Of a stretch of 64,000 nucleotides of DNA, positions 1-7,918 are shown in pieces. Origin of the DNA: Sinorhizobium kostiense (GTDB taxonomy: Bacteria > Pseudomonadota > Alphaproteobacteria > Rhizobiales > Rhizobiaceae). Position numbers and translations under genes: made by a program. The notes beneath the pieces were generated by a model that did no database searches, was not told where the DNA came from, and was given only the letters and a program-made list of their open reading frames with translations. Numbering within the stretch: position 1 is the first letter of the stretch; each line of letters starts with the position of its first letter. Location of the stretch: NCBI RefSeq assembly GCF_017874595.1, contig NZ_JAGILA010000006.1:124001-188000 (forward strand). Reading direction: 5' to 3'.

Positions 1-270
1 CAGATAGCGGGTTACACTCCGGACCTTTTTGCCAGTGATCTCCCGGCTACCTTCGAAGTCATTGGGGAAGCAAAGACGATGGCCGATTTACAAAGCGATC
101 GATCTCAACGTCAGATACGGACCTTCCTCGACTACCTATCGCTTCGGCCGCAAGCGAGTTTTTACCTCGTTGTGCCTCCTTTTCAAAGGCAGCGCTCGGC
201 CGCCATTCTCGATATGTTGCGCGTGCCCGCTCATAGTAATGTTCTTGTGGAGGTCATTGATGGAGTCTGA
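1..270 (+). CDS. C-terminal part of a PD-(D/E)XK-type nuclease-like protein (5' end outside window)
   Basis: The reading frame is open from the first base to a TGA at 268-270, so this is the last 89 codons of a longer gene. The visible part has a Pro-Asp pair (bases 19-24) followed 14 residues later by Glu-Ala-Lys (67-75) at the end of a predicted strand (FEVIGEAK). This is the spacing of the PD-(D/E)XK nuclease active site. A predicted helix and a second strand (ASFYLVVPP) follow, as in that fold. Its last 11 bases overlap the start of the helicase gene, so the two are probably translationally coupled. A nuclease role is inferred from the motif alone, because most of the protein is not visible. 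Confidence 0.6.
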   Translation, partial: QIAGYTPDLFASDLPATFEVIGEAKTMADLQSDRSQRQIRTFLDYLSLRPQASFYLVVPPFQRQRSAAILDMLRVPAHSNVLVEVIDGV

Positions 271-1750
271 ACCATCGACGCGACTGAAACGGAATCCTGC
301 TCTGAACCTTGGTCTACGCCACTTGGGTTTCTTGTATCAGCTGGAGGCTGTGGAAGCCGTCAAGGAACTTCCCTACGCTGCGCTGTTCCATGAACAAGGC
401 CTTGGCAAGACTAAGATTGCCATTGATCTGGCGCTTGAATGGCTGAAAGCAGACGCAGTTGATACAGTCGTATTTGTTACCAAACGGAGCCTTATTCAAA
501 ATTGGCAAGACGAGATCAAGGCGCACTCTTATCTGCACCCGACTGTCCTCGATCAAAACCACTCCGGCAACTTCTTCGCGCTAAACTCCCCAAGCCCCGT
601 GTTCCTTGTTCACTACGAGGTATTTCGCACCGAACAACGACGACTGCGGCTGTTCGCGAAAACACGCCGCGTCGGGATCATTCTAGACGAAGCTCAGAAG
701 ATCAAGAACCCTGATTCCGATCTCGCCCGGGCGTTCCACGCTGTCGCTCCGGCCATGAAACGCCGTATCATCATGACCGGCACCCCGGTGGCAAACAGAC
801 CTTACGACATCTGGTCGCTGATCTATTTTCTCGATCAGGGGGAATCACTCGGTCCTGATTTCGAAGCTTTTAAGAATGGCCTGGATCTTGCCAACGACCT
901 TTGGGCCAACGAGAAGCGCAGGAATGCATTTGAGGACGAATTGGGAGAGCTCTTCGACCGAATAGGCTCATTCGCAGTGCGCGAGACCAAATTGACGGCA
1001 GGGATCCAGTTGCCAGATAAGCGGATAGAAAACGTTGCTGTCGAAATGAGCCCGCGCCAGCAGGCGCTTTACGAAGAATACCGGACAGAGCTTGGAGCAT
1101 CCATCGTCGTTGGCGACCAACAGACGCTCGACGATGCCGAAGAGAGCCTAAAACGTCTGTTGCGATTAGTGCAGGTGGCATCAAACCCGCTGCTCGTCGA
1201 CGAGGCTTACACGGAAATTCCGGGGAAATTCGCGAGGCTGCGCGAGCTTGTGATGCAGGCGGTCGACGCACGTTCCAAAATCATCGTTTGGACCAGTTTC
1301 GTTAAAAATGCCGATTGGCTTCATGGACGTCTTGCGGAGTTTGGCGCTGTCAAAGTGCACGGTGGTGTGGAGATTTCAGATCGCAATGACGCAATTTCCG
1401 CCTTCAAGGGCGACCCGTCCGTGAAAGTCCTTGTTGCCACGCCCGGGGCCGCCAAGGAAGGGCTAACGCTGACCGTTGCCAACCATGCCGTATTTTATGA
1501 CCGTTCCTTCAGTCTCGACGATTACCTTCAGGCACAAGACCGGATCCACCGGATATCGCAGACGGACACGTGTTTCATCTGGAACCTGATCTCCTCGGCA
1601 TCGATCGATGAATGGGTCGACTCGCTGCTTGCCGCCAAAAGACTGTCAGCACAACTTGGACAGGCTGATATCAGCAAAGAAGAGTATCGTAGACTTGCAA
1701 ATTACGACTTCGGCAAGATGATCAGGGAAATTCTGGGCCTAGAGCTTTAG
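260..1750 (+). CDS. SNF2-family (SF2) DNA translocase/helicase
   Basis: The 496-residue product has the full set of SNF2 motifs. Walker A is GLGKT at residues 47-51, motif II is DEAQ at 143-146, motif III is TGTP near 173-176, and motif VI is QAQDRIHR at 424-431. The frame stays open upstream to base 29, but ATG 260 was chosen because it puts the start just before the helicase core and creates an 11-base overlap with the preceding nuclease gene. There is no fused methyltransferase or nuclease domain. SNF2 motors of this compact type move along double-stranded DNA and serve in several restriction and defence systems. Here it is probably the motor of the cluster at 1-7254. Confidence 0.93.
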   Translation: MESEPSTRLKRNPALNLGLRHLGFLYQLEAVEAVKELPYAALFHEQGLGKTKIAIDLALEWLKADAVDTVVFVTKRSLIQNWQDEIKAHSYLHPTVLDQNHSGNFFALNSPSPVFLVHYEVFRTEQRRLRLFAKTRRVGIILDEAQKIKNPDSDLARAFHAVAPAMKRRIIMTGTPVANRPYDIWSLIYFLDQGESLGPDFEAFKNGLDLANDLWANEKRRNAFEDELGELFDRIGSFAVRETKLTAGIQLPDKRIENVAVEMSPRQQALYEEYRTELGASIVVGDQQTLDDAEESLKRLLRLVQVASNPLLVDEAYTEIPGKFARLRELVMQAVDARSKIIVWTSFVKNADWLHGRLAEFGAVKVHGGVEISDRNDAISAFKGDPSVKVLVATPGAAKEGLTLTVANHAVFYDRSFSLDDYLQAQDRIHRISQTDTCFIWNLISSASIDEWVDSLLAAKRLSAQLGQADISKEEYRRLANYDFGKMIREILGLEL

Positions 1751-1772
1751 CAGGGAGTACGGTGAGGAAGGA

Positions 1773-2795
1773 ATGCTGAACAAGATTAGCGAACAGGGCT
1801 CGGTCATTTTGCGCGGCGAGGAGATTGCCACGCGGACGCTCGATATAGATGTCAGAAAACTTAAGTTTTATGTCGATAATCCGAGAATCTATTCCTTCAT
1901 GCGGGCGGACGGCGTTCAGCCGACGCAGAGCGACATTCTGGCGAAGCTGCAAACGCTCGAGCACGTCAGGGAACTGGTCCAGGATATTCGCGTGAACGGT
2001 GGTCTCATAGACCCGTTGATTGTTCGCGATGGCGACTTCGTTGTCTTAGAGGGCAACAGTCGGCTCGCCGCTTACCACCATCTGTTCGTAGAGAGCCCCG
2101 TCCAATGGAGCAAGGTCAGATGTACGCTGCTGCCCGCTGACATCGACGAGAAATCTGTCTTTGCTTTGCTCGCGCAGTACCACGTCAAGGGAAAGAAGGA
2201 TTGGGCGCCGTATGAAAAAGCTGGCTTCATATACCGACGATTTAAAAATCAGAAGGTCGATATTCCGGCAATCGCCAACGAAATCGGGTTGACTAAGGAC
2301 GAGGCAAAGCATCTCGTCGCTGTCTACGAGTTCATGATCGAGCATGGCGACGGTGACCGGGATCGCTGGAGCTATTACGACGAGTTCCTGAAGTCGCGAA
2401 AAATCCGGAAAGTTCGGCAAGAGGTCGCCGGCTTCGATGACTTCATAGTCAGCGAGATCCAAGCGGGTCATTTCGGAAAAGCTATGGAGCTGCGTGATAA
2501 GCTTCCTGTCATCTGTACGGCTAACACCAAAATCGTTAGGCGATACATGGACGGGACGTACGCTTTTGCCGAGGCTCATGAGGCCGCCATTACCGCCGGC
2601 GGCGAAAACCACGTGCTAAACAAACTAATGCGCTTCAAGAAGTGGCTTGTGGAGGCGTCGACTGAGGACGACATCCTCGATGCGCCGAAGCAAATTCGCG
2701 ACAGAATACAGTATGAGTTAAAGGAGATCGAAAAGAAATCCAGGAAATATAAAGAGCTAATCGAAGCACGTAAGAACGATATCGATCCTCAATAG
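1773..2795 (+). CDS. ParB/sulfiredoxin-like domain protein
   Basis: The 340-residue product starts 22 bases after the helicase stop. Residues about 60-105 resemble the ParB/Srx fold: a segment reading GGLIDPLIVRDG is followed by the signature LEGNSRLAAY (near 92-101), compared with GNRRLAA in chromosomal ParB. Residues about 150-185 look like a helix-turn-helix (IPAIANEIGLTKDEAKHLVA). The C-terminus is lysine- and glutamate-rich. ParB-fold proteins bind CTP and DNA, and others act as nucleases or ATPases in DNA-modification gene clusters. No parA lies beside it, so plasmid-type partitioning is unlikely. A DNA-recognition or regulatory role within the cluster is inferred. Confidence 0.8.
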   Translation: MLNKISEQGSVILRGEEIATRTLDIDVRKLKFYVDNPRIYSFMRADGVQPTQSDILAKLQTLEHVRELVQDIRVNGGLIDPLIVRDGDFVVLEGNSRLAAYHHLFVESPVQWSKVRCTLLPADIDEKSVFALLAQYHVKGKKDWAPYEKAGFIYRRFKNQKVDIPAIANEIGLTKDEAKHLVAVYEFMIEHGDGDRDRWSYYDEFLKSRKIRKVRQEVAGFDDFIVSEIQAGHFGKAMELRDKLPVICTANTKIVRRYMDGTYAFAEAHEAAITAGGENHVLNKLMRFKKWLVEASTEDDILDAPKQIRDRIQYELKEIEKKSRKYKELIEARKNDIDPQ

Positions 2796-3030
2796 GCACG
2801 ACAACTAGGAAATTGTCCAGGTCAGGTTTCGATCTCCAGCCACTTACTTAATATGCTGAGTTACAGGCATGACTTACTGGCAAGATGCTTGGCTTCCAGA
2901 GGATAGGCATATAAATTTCTCGGACGTCAGAAATTCCGTCGTGTAACATTTTGTGATCGCAGAATCAGTCGAAGTTTGATATCTGCATTCCAAGCGCAGC
3001 AGATTTGCAGTCAATCGCTGCAGAATTGGA
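2796..3030. promoter_or_regulatory. Spacer with a short inverted repeat inside the putative defence cluster
   Basis: This 235-base gap is the only sizeable break in the cluster. It contains a 7-base inverted repeat (AATTTCT at 2914-2920 and AGAAATT at 2929-2935, loop of 8). The region is AT-rich compared with its surroundings. It could hold a second promoter with an operator for the DGQHR, radical-SAM and ATPase genes. No run of T follows the repeat, so a terminator is less likely. No gene is supported here. Confidence 0.4.
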
Positions 3031-4056
3031 GTGGGAGTGACTTCGCCGACGATCTTTTCCTGCATCAAAGGCGCGTCTGCCGGCCAAGAGGTCCTTCTTG
3101 GTTTCGCTTCGGCGCGAGACCTGCACGCCTTTAGCTTCGCTGACGTCCTCGACCAGGTAACGGGTCGGGGCTATCAACGCCGTTTCAGCCCGCAGCACAG
3201 CCTGGATTTCCGCCGCTATATTCAGAAGCCCGGCAGCACGACCATCCCTTTGACATTCAATCTGCGCCCGCGGCGAGACGGTGCTTGGTCAGTTCGCCCT
3301 GGCCCTAAAGGGTTCTACGAGCTGGTTCTGCAAAATGGCGCTCGGGTCCTGTCGCAGGTCGATTGTCAGCATCGGCTTGGCTATCTCGCGGATCAGGACA
3401 TCGAACTACCCTTTATGTGTTTCATCGGCCTCGACGAGCGCGATGAGACGGCGATATTTGACGTCATCAATGGTAAGGCGAAGGGGCTTTCAAAGAGCCT
3501 TCTTGACTATCACGACGCGCAGCTTTCAGAAAATCTGAGTGCGGAGCGGCCCGAGCTCTTCATCGCGCTATTCCTGAATAGCGACGCGACTTCGCCTTGG
3601 TATCAACGTCTCGACCTGGGAGGCGAGGCTACCTCCGGGCTTGAGCGGCGTGCTTCGCTCCGGACAATGCAAAAGGCGGCAAAGCAGTTCGTGAAGCGAG
3701 TTCGCGGACATCACCCCATCACAGCCGAGGACGCTGCCCTCGCCTCTCGCAACTTCTGGATTGCGGTTGTCGAACTGCTACCCCTGTCGTTTACCAAGCC
3801 GCGCAATTTCCTCGTCACCAAGGGTATCGGCGTCTACGCCCTTATGGAAATTGCCGCCGACATGGTGTGCGAACATCCGGAGACAGTTCCCCAACCGTCA
3901 TATTTTGCCTCTCTGCTCGGGGATTTCGTCCCCCAATTCGACTGGACAAACGCTGGCCCTTTGCGTGGGCTCGGCGGTCAAGGGGGGGTCAAAGAAGCTT
4001 TATGCATTATTCGCGATGCGCGCCGTCGTGCGCGGTTGAAGGTTGCCAATGGCTAA
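3031..4056 (+). CDS. DGQHR-domain (DndB-like) protein
   Basis: The 341-residue product carries the DGQHR-family signature in a variant form, QVDCQHRLGYL, with DCQHR at residues 111-115. About 30 residues later comes the family's second motif, FDVINGKAKGLSKSLL. These are the hallmarks of DndB and related proteins, which act with DNA phosphorothioation and other DNA-modification systems as regulators or DNA-binding ATPases. The start is a GTG with a weak ribosome site and no better upstream start in frame, so the true N-terminus is uncertain. The gene overlaps the next one by 8 bases. No dndA, dndC, dndD or dndE is visible, so this is not a standard Dnd system. Confidence 0.82.
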   Translation: MGVTSPTIFSCIKGASAGQEVLLGFASARDLHAFSFADVLDQVTGRGYQRRFSPQHSLDFRRYIQKPGSTTIPLTFNLRPRRDGAWSVRPGPKGFYELVLQNGARVLSQVDCQHRLGYLADQDIELPFMCFIGLDERDETAIFDVINGKAKGLSKSLLDYHDAQLSENLSAERPELFIALFLNSDATSPWYQRLDLGGEATSGLERRASLRTMQKAAKQFVKRVRGHHPITAEDAALASRNFWIAVVELLPLSFTKPRNFLVTKGIGVYALMEIAADMVCEHPETVPQPSYFASLLGDFVPQFDWTNAGPLRGLGGQGGVKEALCIIRDARRRARLKVANG

Positions 4057-5680
4057 CAAGAACATTTTGCTGATCGAGCCCGGCTATAAAAACAAGTACC
4101 CGCCACTCGGGCTCATGAAAATCGCGCAATACCACGGCCCGCGTGGCAAGCGCGACAGAGTGCGATTCATCAAGGGGGAGGACCGCTCGGTCCTGAACGA
4201 GGCGTGGGACCGAATTTATGTAACGACCCTCTTCTCGTTCGAGTATCCCAAGATTTCGCAAGCCATCGACTTTGCACTGGAGGTCGCCAACGGTCAGGCG
4301 GACAAAGTTTTCGTCGGGGGGATTGCGGCCTCACTCATGCATGAGCGGTTTCTCGACGAGCGGCGCTGGCATGGAATTCGTTTCATCAAGGGACTGCTGT
4401 CCGAGGCACCCGCCGTCTCTCTGCAGCTGGATGATTTTGCGGAGGAGCTGTACTCCAGCGACACGAGCGGCCGGCCGATTGAAGACCTTGTTCCGGATTA
4501 CGACATCCTTTCGCAGATCGATTATCGATACCCCGTTCGTGACGCCTATTTCGCCTATACCTCCAGGGGCTGCATCAGGAAGTGCCATTTCTGCGGCGTG
4601 CCCAAGCTCGAGGGGATGCAGCGTGACACAGAGTCACTCACCGATCTCGTGCGTGCAATCGACGAACATTATGGTCCGAAGAAGGATCTGATCCTTATGG
4701 ACAATAATGTGGTCGCCTCGCCGCGGTTCAAGGAGATCATTGCCGAAATCCGCGATCTGGGTTTTGTGCCTGACGCGAAGCTTCTCAGACCAGGCGCCAA
4801 AGTGGCGGTCCAGCGCAGGGTCGATTTCAATCAGGGTGTCGATGCGCGCATCCTTTGCAAAGACCCGATGTACCTGCGCGAGTTGGCGACTATTTGCCTG
4901 AAACCATTGCGGATTGCCTTTGATCATCTCGGCGTCAGAAAGCCTTATGAGCAGGCCGTGCGCTACGGTGCCGATTTTGGTCTCACGGAATTGTCGAACT
5001 ACATGCTGTACAATTTCCATGACGGGCCGGAAGATCTGTTCGAGCGCATGCGTCTCAATGTTGCGCTGAACGAAGAACTCGGAATACGGATCTGGTCCTT
5101 TCCCATGCGCTATCAACCGACGAACCGGCCCGACCGTGGTCATATCGGTGAAAAATGGTCCCGCTACCAACTCCGCTCAATGCAAATCATCTTGCAGGCG
5201 ACCCATGGCATCGTCAGCGGCGCGCCCGAATTCTTCAAGCGCGCCTTCGGCGACACATTCGATGATTATGCGCGAATTTTGCTGTTGCCACACGACTTCA
5301 TCTTCAATCGAACGTGGTATGAGCGCTACGATCCTGACCAGAAACTTTACGAATTCCAATCCGAATTCAAAAAGCTACATGCCGACGAGCGTGCAGAGCT
5401 GTTGGAGCTTCTGTCGTCGCGGGATCCGCGCGAATTCGTGCTGCTGAGCGATTGCGCCTCAAGCGAGCGTGTACGCAGGGTATTACGGTTCTATGTTCCG
5501 GCCTCAAAGGATGAGCTGGCGTCAATCTGGACGAAGCAGAAAGAGCTGGTCAGGCTGGAATCGGTATCCGACCTCGGACTTGCTGAAGATGAGCGCGTCG
5601 AGGACGCTGGCCTTGACTACGAAGACGAGAGCCCCGCACAGCCTATTCCGCAGCGGCGCATGGAGAGGATTACCGCATGA
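4049..5680 (+). CDS. Radical-SAM enzyme with cobalamin-binding-like N-terminus
   Basis: The 543-residue product has the radical-SAM cluster motif CIRKCHFC (Cys175, Cys179, Cys182), which ligates a [4Fe-4S] cluster. The N-terminal 150 residues resemble the B12-binding domain that often precedes it: they open with LLIEPGY and PPLGLMKIA and continue with KVFVGGIAA. The DxHxxG cobalt-ligand motif is not visible. The start is ATG 4049, with GAAGG upstream and an 8-base overlap with the DGQHR gene; TTG 4043 is an alternative. Family members perform methylations, methylthiolations and other radical chemistry. The substrate is unknown. Because the gene is embedded with DNA-acting proteins, a nucleic-acid base modification is a reasonable inference, not a demonstration. 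Confidence 0.88.
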   Translation: MANKNILLIEPGYKNKYPPLGLMKIAQYHGPRGKRDRVRFIKGEDRSVLNEAWDRIYVTTLFSFEYPKISQAIDFALEVANGQADKVFVGGIAASLMHERFLDERRWHGIRFIKGLLSEAPAVSLQLDDFAEELYSSDTSGRPIEDLVPDYDILSQIDYRYPVRDAYFAYTSRGCIRKCHFCGVPKLEGMQRDTESLTDLVRAIDEHYGPKKDLILMDNNVVASPRFKEIIAEIRDLGFVPDAKLLRPGAKVAVQRRVDFNQGVDARILCKDPMYLRELATICLKPLRIAFDHLGVRKPYEQAVRYGADFGLTELSNYMLYNFHDGPEDLFERMRLNVALNEELGIRIWSFPMRYQPTNRPDRGHIGEKWSRYQLRSMQIILQATHGIVSGAPEFFKRAFGDTFDDYARILLLPHDFIFNRTWYERYDPDQKLYEFQSEFKKLHADERAELLELLSSRDPREFVLLSDCASSERVRRVLRFYVPASKDELASIWTKQKELVRLESVSDLGLAEDERVEDAGLDYEDESPAQPIPQRRMERITA

Positions 5681-7254
5681 CAATCGAGTCAATGTCGCGC
5701 AGCAGCCGCGCGGCTTTCATTGCGTCCAAGGAACAAGGCACGCTCGAACCTATCGACGACATCATCGTCGGCCGCGATGTGCTCGAGCTTGTATCCAGCG
5801 CAATGTACATCGATCCAATGACGGTGTACCGCGAGTATGTGCAGAACGCCGCGGATGCCATTGATGATGCGCGCCGGACCGGTGTTCTTTCGCCCGGGCA
5901 GACGGGCGACGTTTCGATCACCATTGACTCGAACTCCAGAACCATTCGCATTCGTGACAACGGGACCGGGATCTCGAACGAGGAATTTGCCCGTAAGATG
6001 ACCACGCTCGGAGCGAGCGCAAAGAGGGGTACAAACGCTCGTGGGTTCCGCGGCGTTGGACGCCTCGCGGGTCTTGGTTACGCCCAGGAGGTCATTTTTC
6101 GCTCCCGCGCCGAGGGCGACCAATCGGTGCACGAGCTCACATGGGATTGCCGGAAGCTGAAGACCGCGCTCCGGCAGGGTGCTGGTGATATCGGTGACCT
6201 GATAAGAAGCGTTGCCACGCTCCGGAAGCGCGAGGCTGCTGATCATCCAAGCCGGTTTTTCGAAGTCGAGATGCGGGGGGTAATAAGAATAAGAAGCGAC
6301 CGGTTGATGAGCCCGGCCGCGGTGGAGGAGTACTTGGGGCAAGTGGCACCCGTTCCCTTTGCCCCGGATTTTAGCTTCGGTCATGATATCCGTTCTGTCC
6401 TCGCACCGGTCGTCGAACTTGGTGAATTGAACATCCAAATCGAAGGAAATGAACGGCCAGTCTATCGTCCCCACCGGGACGTTTTCATGCCGGATGGAGT
6501 GAAGACTGTAAAATTCGACCGCCTGTCGATTAGCGAAATCAACGGCATGGAGGGCGAGCTAGCAGCGATCGTCTGGATTCTTCACCACGACTACGAAGGC
6601 GCTTTGCCGAATGCGACTGGTGTGAAGGGCCTGCGGTTACGGTGTGGCAATGTCCAGATTGGTGACCATAATCTGCTGGAAGAGCTCTTTCCTGAGCCGC
6701 GGTTCAATAGCTGGGCAGTCGGAGAGATCCATGTGATCGACCGAAAGATTGTCCCAAACGGACGGCGCGATAATTTTGATCAGAACGCTCACTATCACAA
6801 TCTCGTCAACCAGCTCACGCCGGCCGCGCGCGAGATCACCCGTCTTTGCCGGACCAACTCAATCCGGCGAAACTGGCTTCGCGATATTGAGGTGCAAAAG
6901 CAATCCGTCAACCAGATTATCGATCTCTTGGAACAAGCCGTCATCAGCGCCGACGAGCAGGCGAAATACGTCAGCAAGGGAGCGGATTGCTTCGGCCGTC
7001 TCGAGAAAGCCCTTCAGAGAAAGATCGTCAGCGATCAGGAGATTGCCGAAATGTCGGCGGAGATTGCACTACTCCGGTCGCGCTTCGAGCTTGTCGGCAA
7101 TGCGGCCGACACACCCTCGTCGCTCGCCATGCTCGGCGAGCAGGATCGGCGATCTTTCAGCCGCTTTTGCGAACTTCTCTACGAGTGCGCGCCGAACCAG
7201 GCCTCAGCGAAAGTGCTGGTCGACAAGATGTTGGCGCGCCTGTCGGGCTCGTGA
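5677..7254 (+). CDS. GHKL-fold (Hsp90/MutL/MORC-like) ATPase
   Basis: The 525-residue product has an N-terminal GHKL ATPase domain. The N-box is YREYVQNAADA (Glu53, Asn57), the G1 box is RDNGTGI (94-99), and a glycine-rich lid, GFRGVGR, lies at 123-129. There is no histidine-kinase dimerisation domain or receiver. The C-terminal half has a predicted helical region (about 400-480) and no recognised domain. ATG 5677 overlaps the radical-SAM stop in an ATGA, so the two products are probably made together. Gated dimeric ATPases of the MutL/MORC type occur in restriction-like gene clusters. Here the protein may act as an ATP-driven clamp on DNA, which is inference. Confidence 0.85.
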   Translation: MTIESMSRSSRAAFIASKEQGTLEPIDDIIVGRDVLELVSSAMYIDPMTVYREYVQNAADAIDDARRTGVLSPGQTGDVSITIDSNSRTIRIRDNGTGISNEEFARKMTTLGASAKRGTNARGFRGVGRLAGLGYAQEVIFRSRAEGDQSVHELTWDCRKLKTALRQGAGDIGDLIRSVATLRKREAADHPSRFFEVEMRGVIRIRSDRLMSPAAVEEYLGQVAPVPFAPDFSFGHDIRSVLAPVVELGELNIQIEGNERPVYRPHRDVFMPDGVKTVKFDRLSISEINGMEGELAAIVWILHHDYEGALPNATGVKGLRLRCGNVQIGDHNLLEELFPEPRFNSWAVGEIHVIDRKIVPNGRRDNFDQNAHYHNLVNQLTPAAREITRLCRTNSIRRNWLRDIEVQKQSVNQIIDLLEQAVISADEQAKYVSKGADCFGRLEKALQRKIVSDQEIAEMSAEIALLRSRFELVGNAADTPSSLAMLGEQDRRSFSRFCELLYECAPNQASAKVLVDKMLARLSGS

Positions 7255-7290
7255 GGCGTCGGGTAACCAACCGAGAATCCACTTGCCCCA

Positions 7291-7503
7291 TCAATCCGGC
7301 TGAAGGAATGTGCACGAGCGCCAGAGCCGTTCGCACATCCGCTCCTGCTCGATTGCGCGCCGCAAGGCGTCCAGGAGTTGCTCCGGAGTCCGGATCGTCG
7401 TGGACCCTTCACCACCGTTTGATGCGCTTGCGTTTACCGATCTCGGCGTCGTGATCTCCGCGACATAGCGGAAGCGCTGTGCCGGCTTTTGCGAAATGCG
7501 CAT
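7291..7503 (-). CDS. Doubtful small ORF in the gap after the ATPase gene
   Basis: The stretch 7255-7657 holds no convincing gene. The most protein-like frame in it is this 70-codon reverse-strand ORF, whose last 30 residues look helical (EQLLDALRRAIEQERM). It has no clear ribosome site and no recognised relatives. It may be the remnant of a gene lost from the island. Confidence 0.2.
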   Translation of the reverse strand: MRISQKPAQRFRYVAEITTPRSVNASASNGGEGSTTIRTPEQLLDALRRAIEQERMCERLWRSCTFLQPD

Positions 7504-7657
7504 AAGAGAGTCGCGTTCTTTGGCGCGGCCGCGATTTGACACCAACTTTTCATTTCGTGGTAGGAGGGACCTTAGTTTAACTTCGATCCCTACATTGAAC
7601 GAATCAGCTGCGTGGGTTACATTGTTCGGCAAACGTTCTCTTTTCTGAGAAAGATCC

Positions 7658-7918
7658 ATGCCGCGAGTCACACCCCTACAATCATACTCCGCGTGGATTG
7701 CGCAGCTCAACAAAGCTTGGCGCTCAGCAGATTTGCGTCAGCAATTCGAGAAAGAAACAGGCCTGAAGCCCTTGCTGGTCGGAAACAGTCTTGCGGTAGA
7801 AGAACAAGCTTCTTCGGGCGCTGCGGCGCGGTATCACTACGAGTTTAGGCTTTGGGTGACGAAGCGGCTCGGGCTGGAAGATGTGGCCCCTGAAGAAATC
7901 AGAGGCCAGCTCAGATAG
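7658..7918 (+). CDS. Small hypothetical protein
   Basis: This 86-residue protein starts at an ATG preceded by a purine-rich AGAAAG. It converges with the next gene so tightly that its stop codon (7916-7918) directly abuts the neighbour's stop. The sequence is mixed helix and strand, with a conserved-looking C-terminus (YHYEFRLWVTKRLGLE). I do not recognise it. It could be the small partner of the 463-residue protein on the other strand, but they are convergent rather than in one operon, which weakens that idea. Confidence 0.5.
   Translation: MPRVTPLQSYSAWIAQLNKAWRSADLRQQFEKETGLKPLLVGNSLAVEEQASSGAAARYHYEFRLWVTKRLGLEDVAPEEIRGQLR

Noticed and set aside
29-259. Upstream extension of the helicase to base 29
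   Set aside because: It lies entirely within the nuclease frame and adds residues with no helicase similarity; ATG 260 gives a coupled overlap.
1773-2795. Plasmid-type parB partitioning gene
   Set aside because: No parA neighbour, no parS-like repeats seen, and the protein sits in a helicase/DGQHR cluster.
3031-4056. Standard Dnd phosphorothioation system
   Set aside because: No cysteine desulfurase, DndC, DndD or DndE gene is present; only the DGQHR-type protein is shared.
7255-7657. Real gene between the GHKL ATPase and the small protein
   Set aside because: Frames here have weak coding signal and no good ribosome sites; only a doubtful reverse ORF is listed at low confidence.
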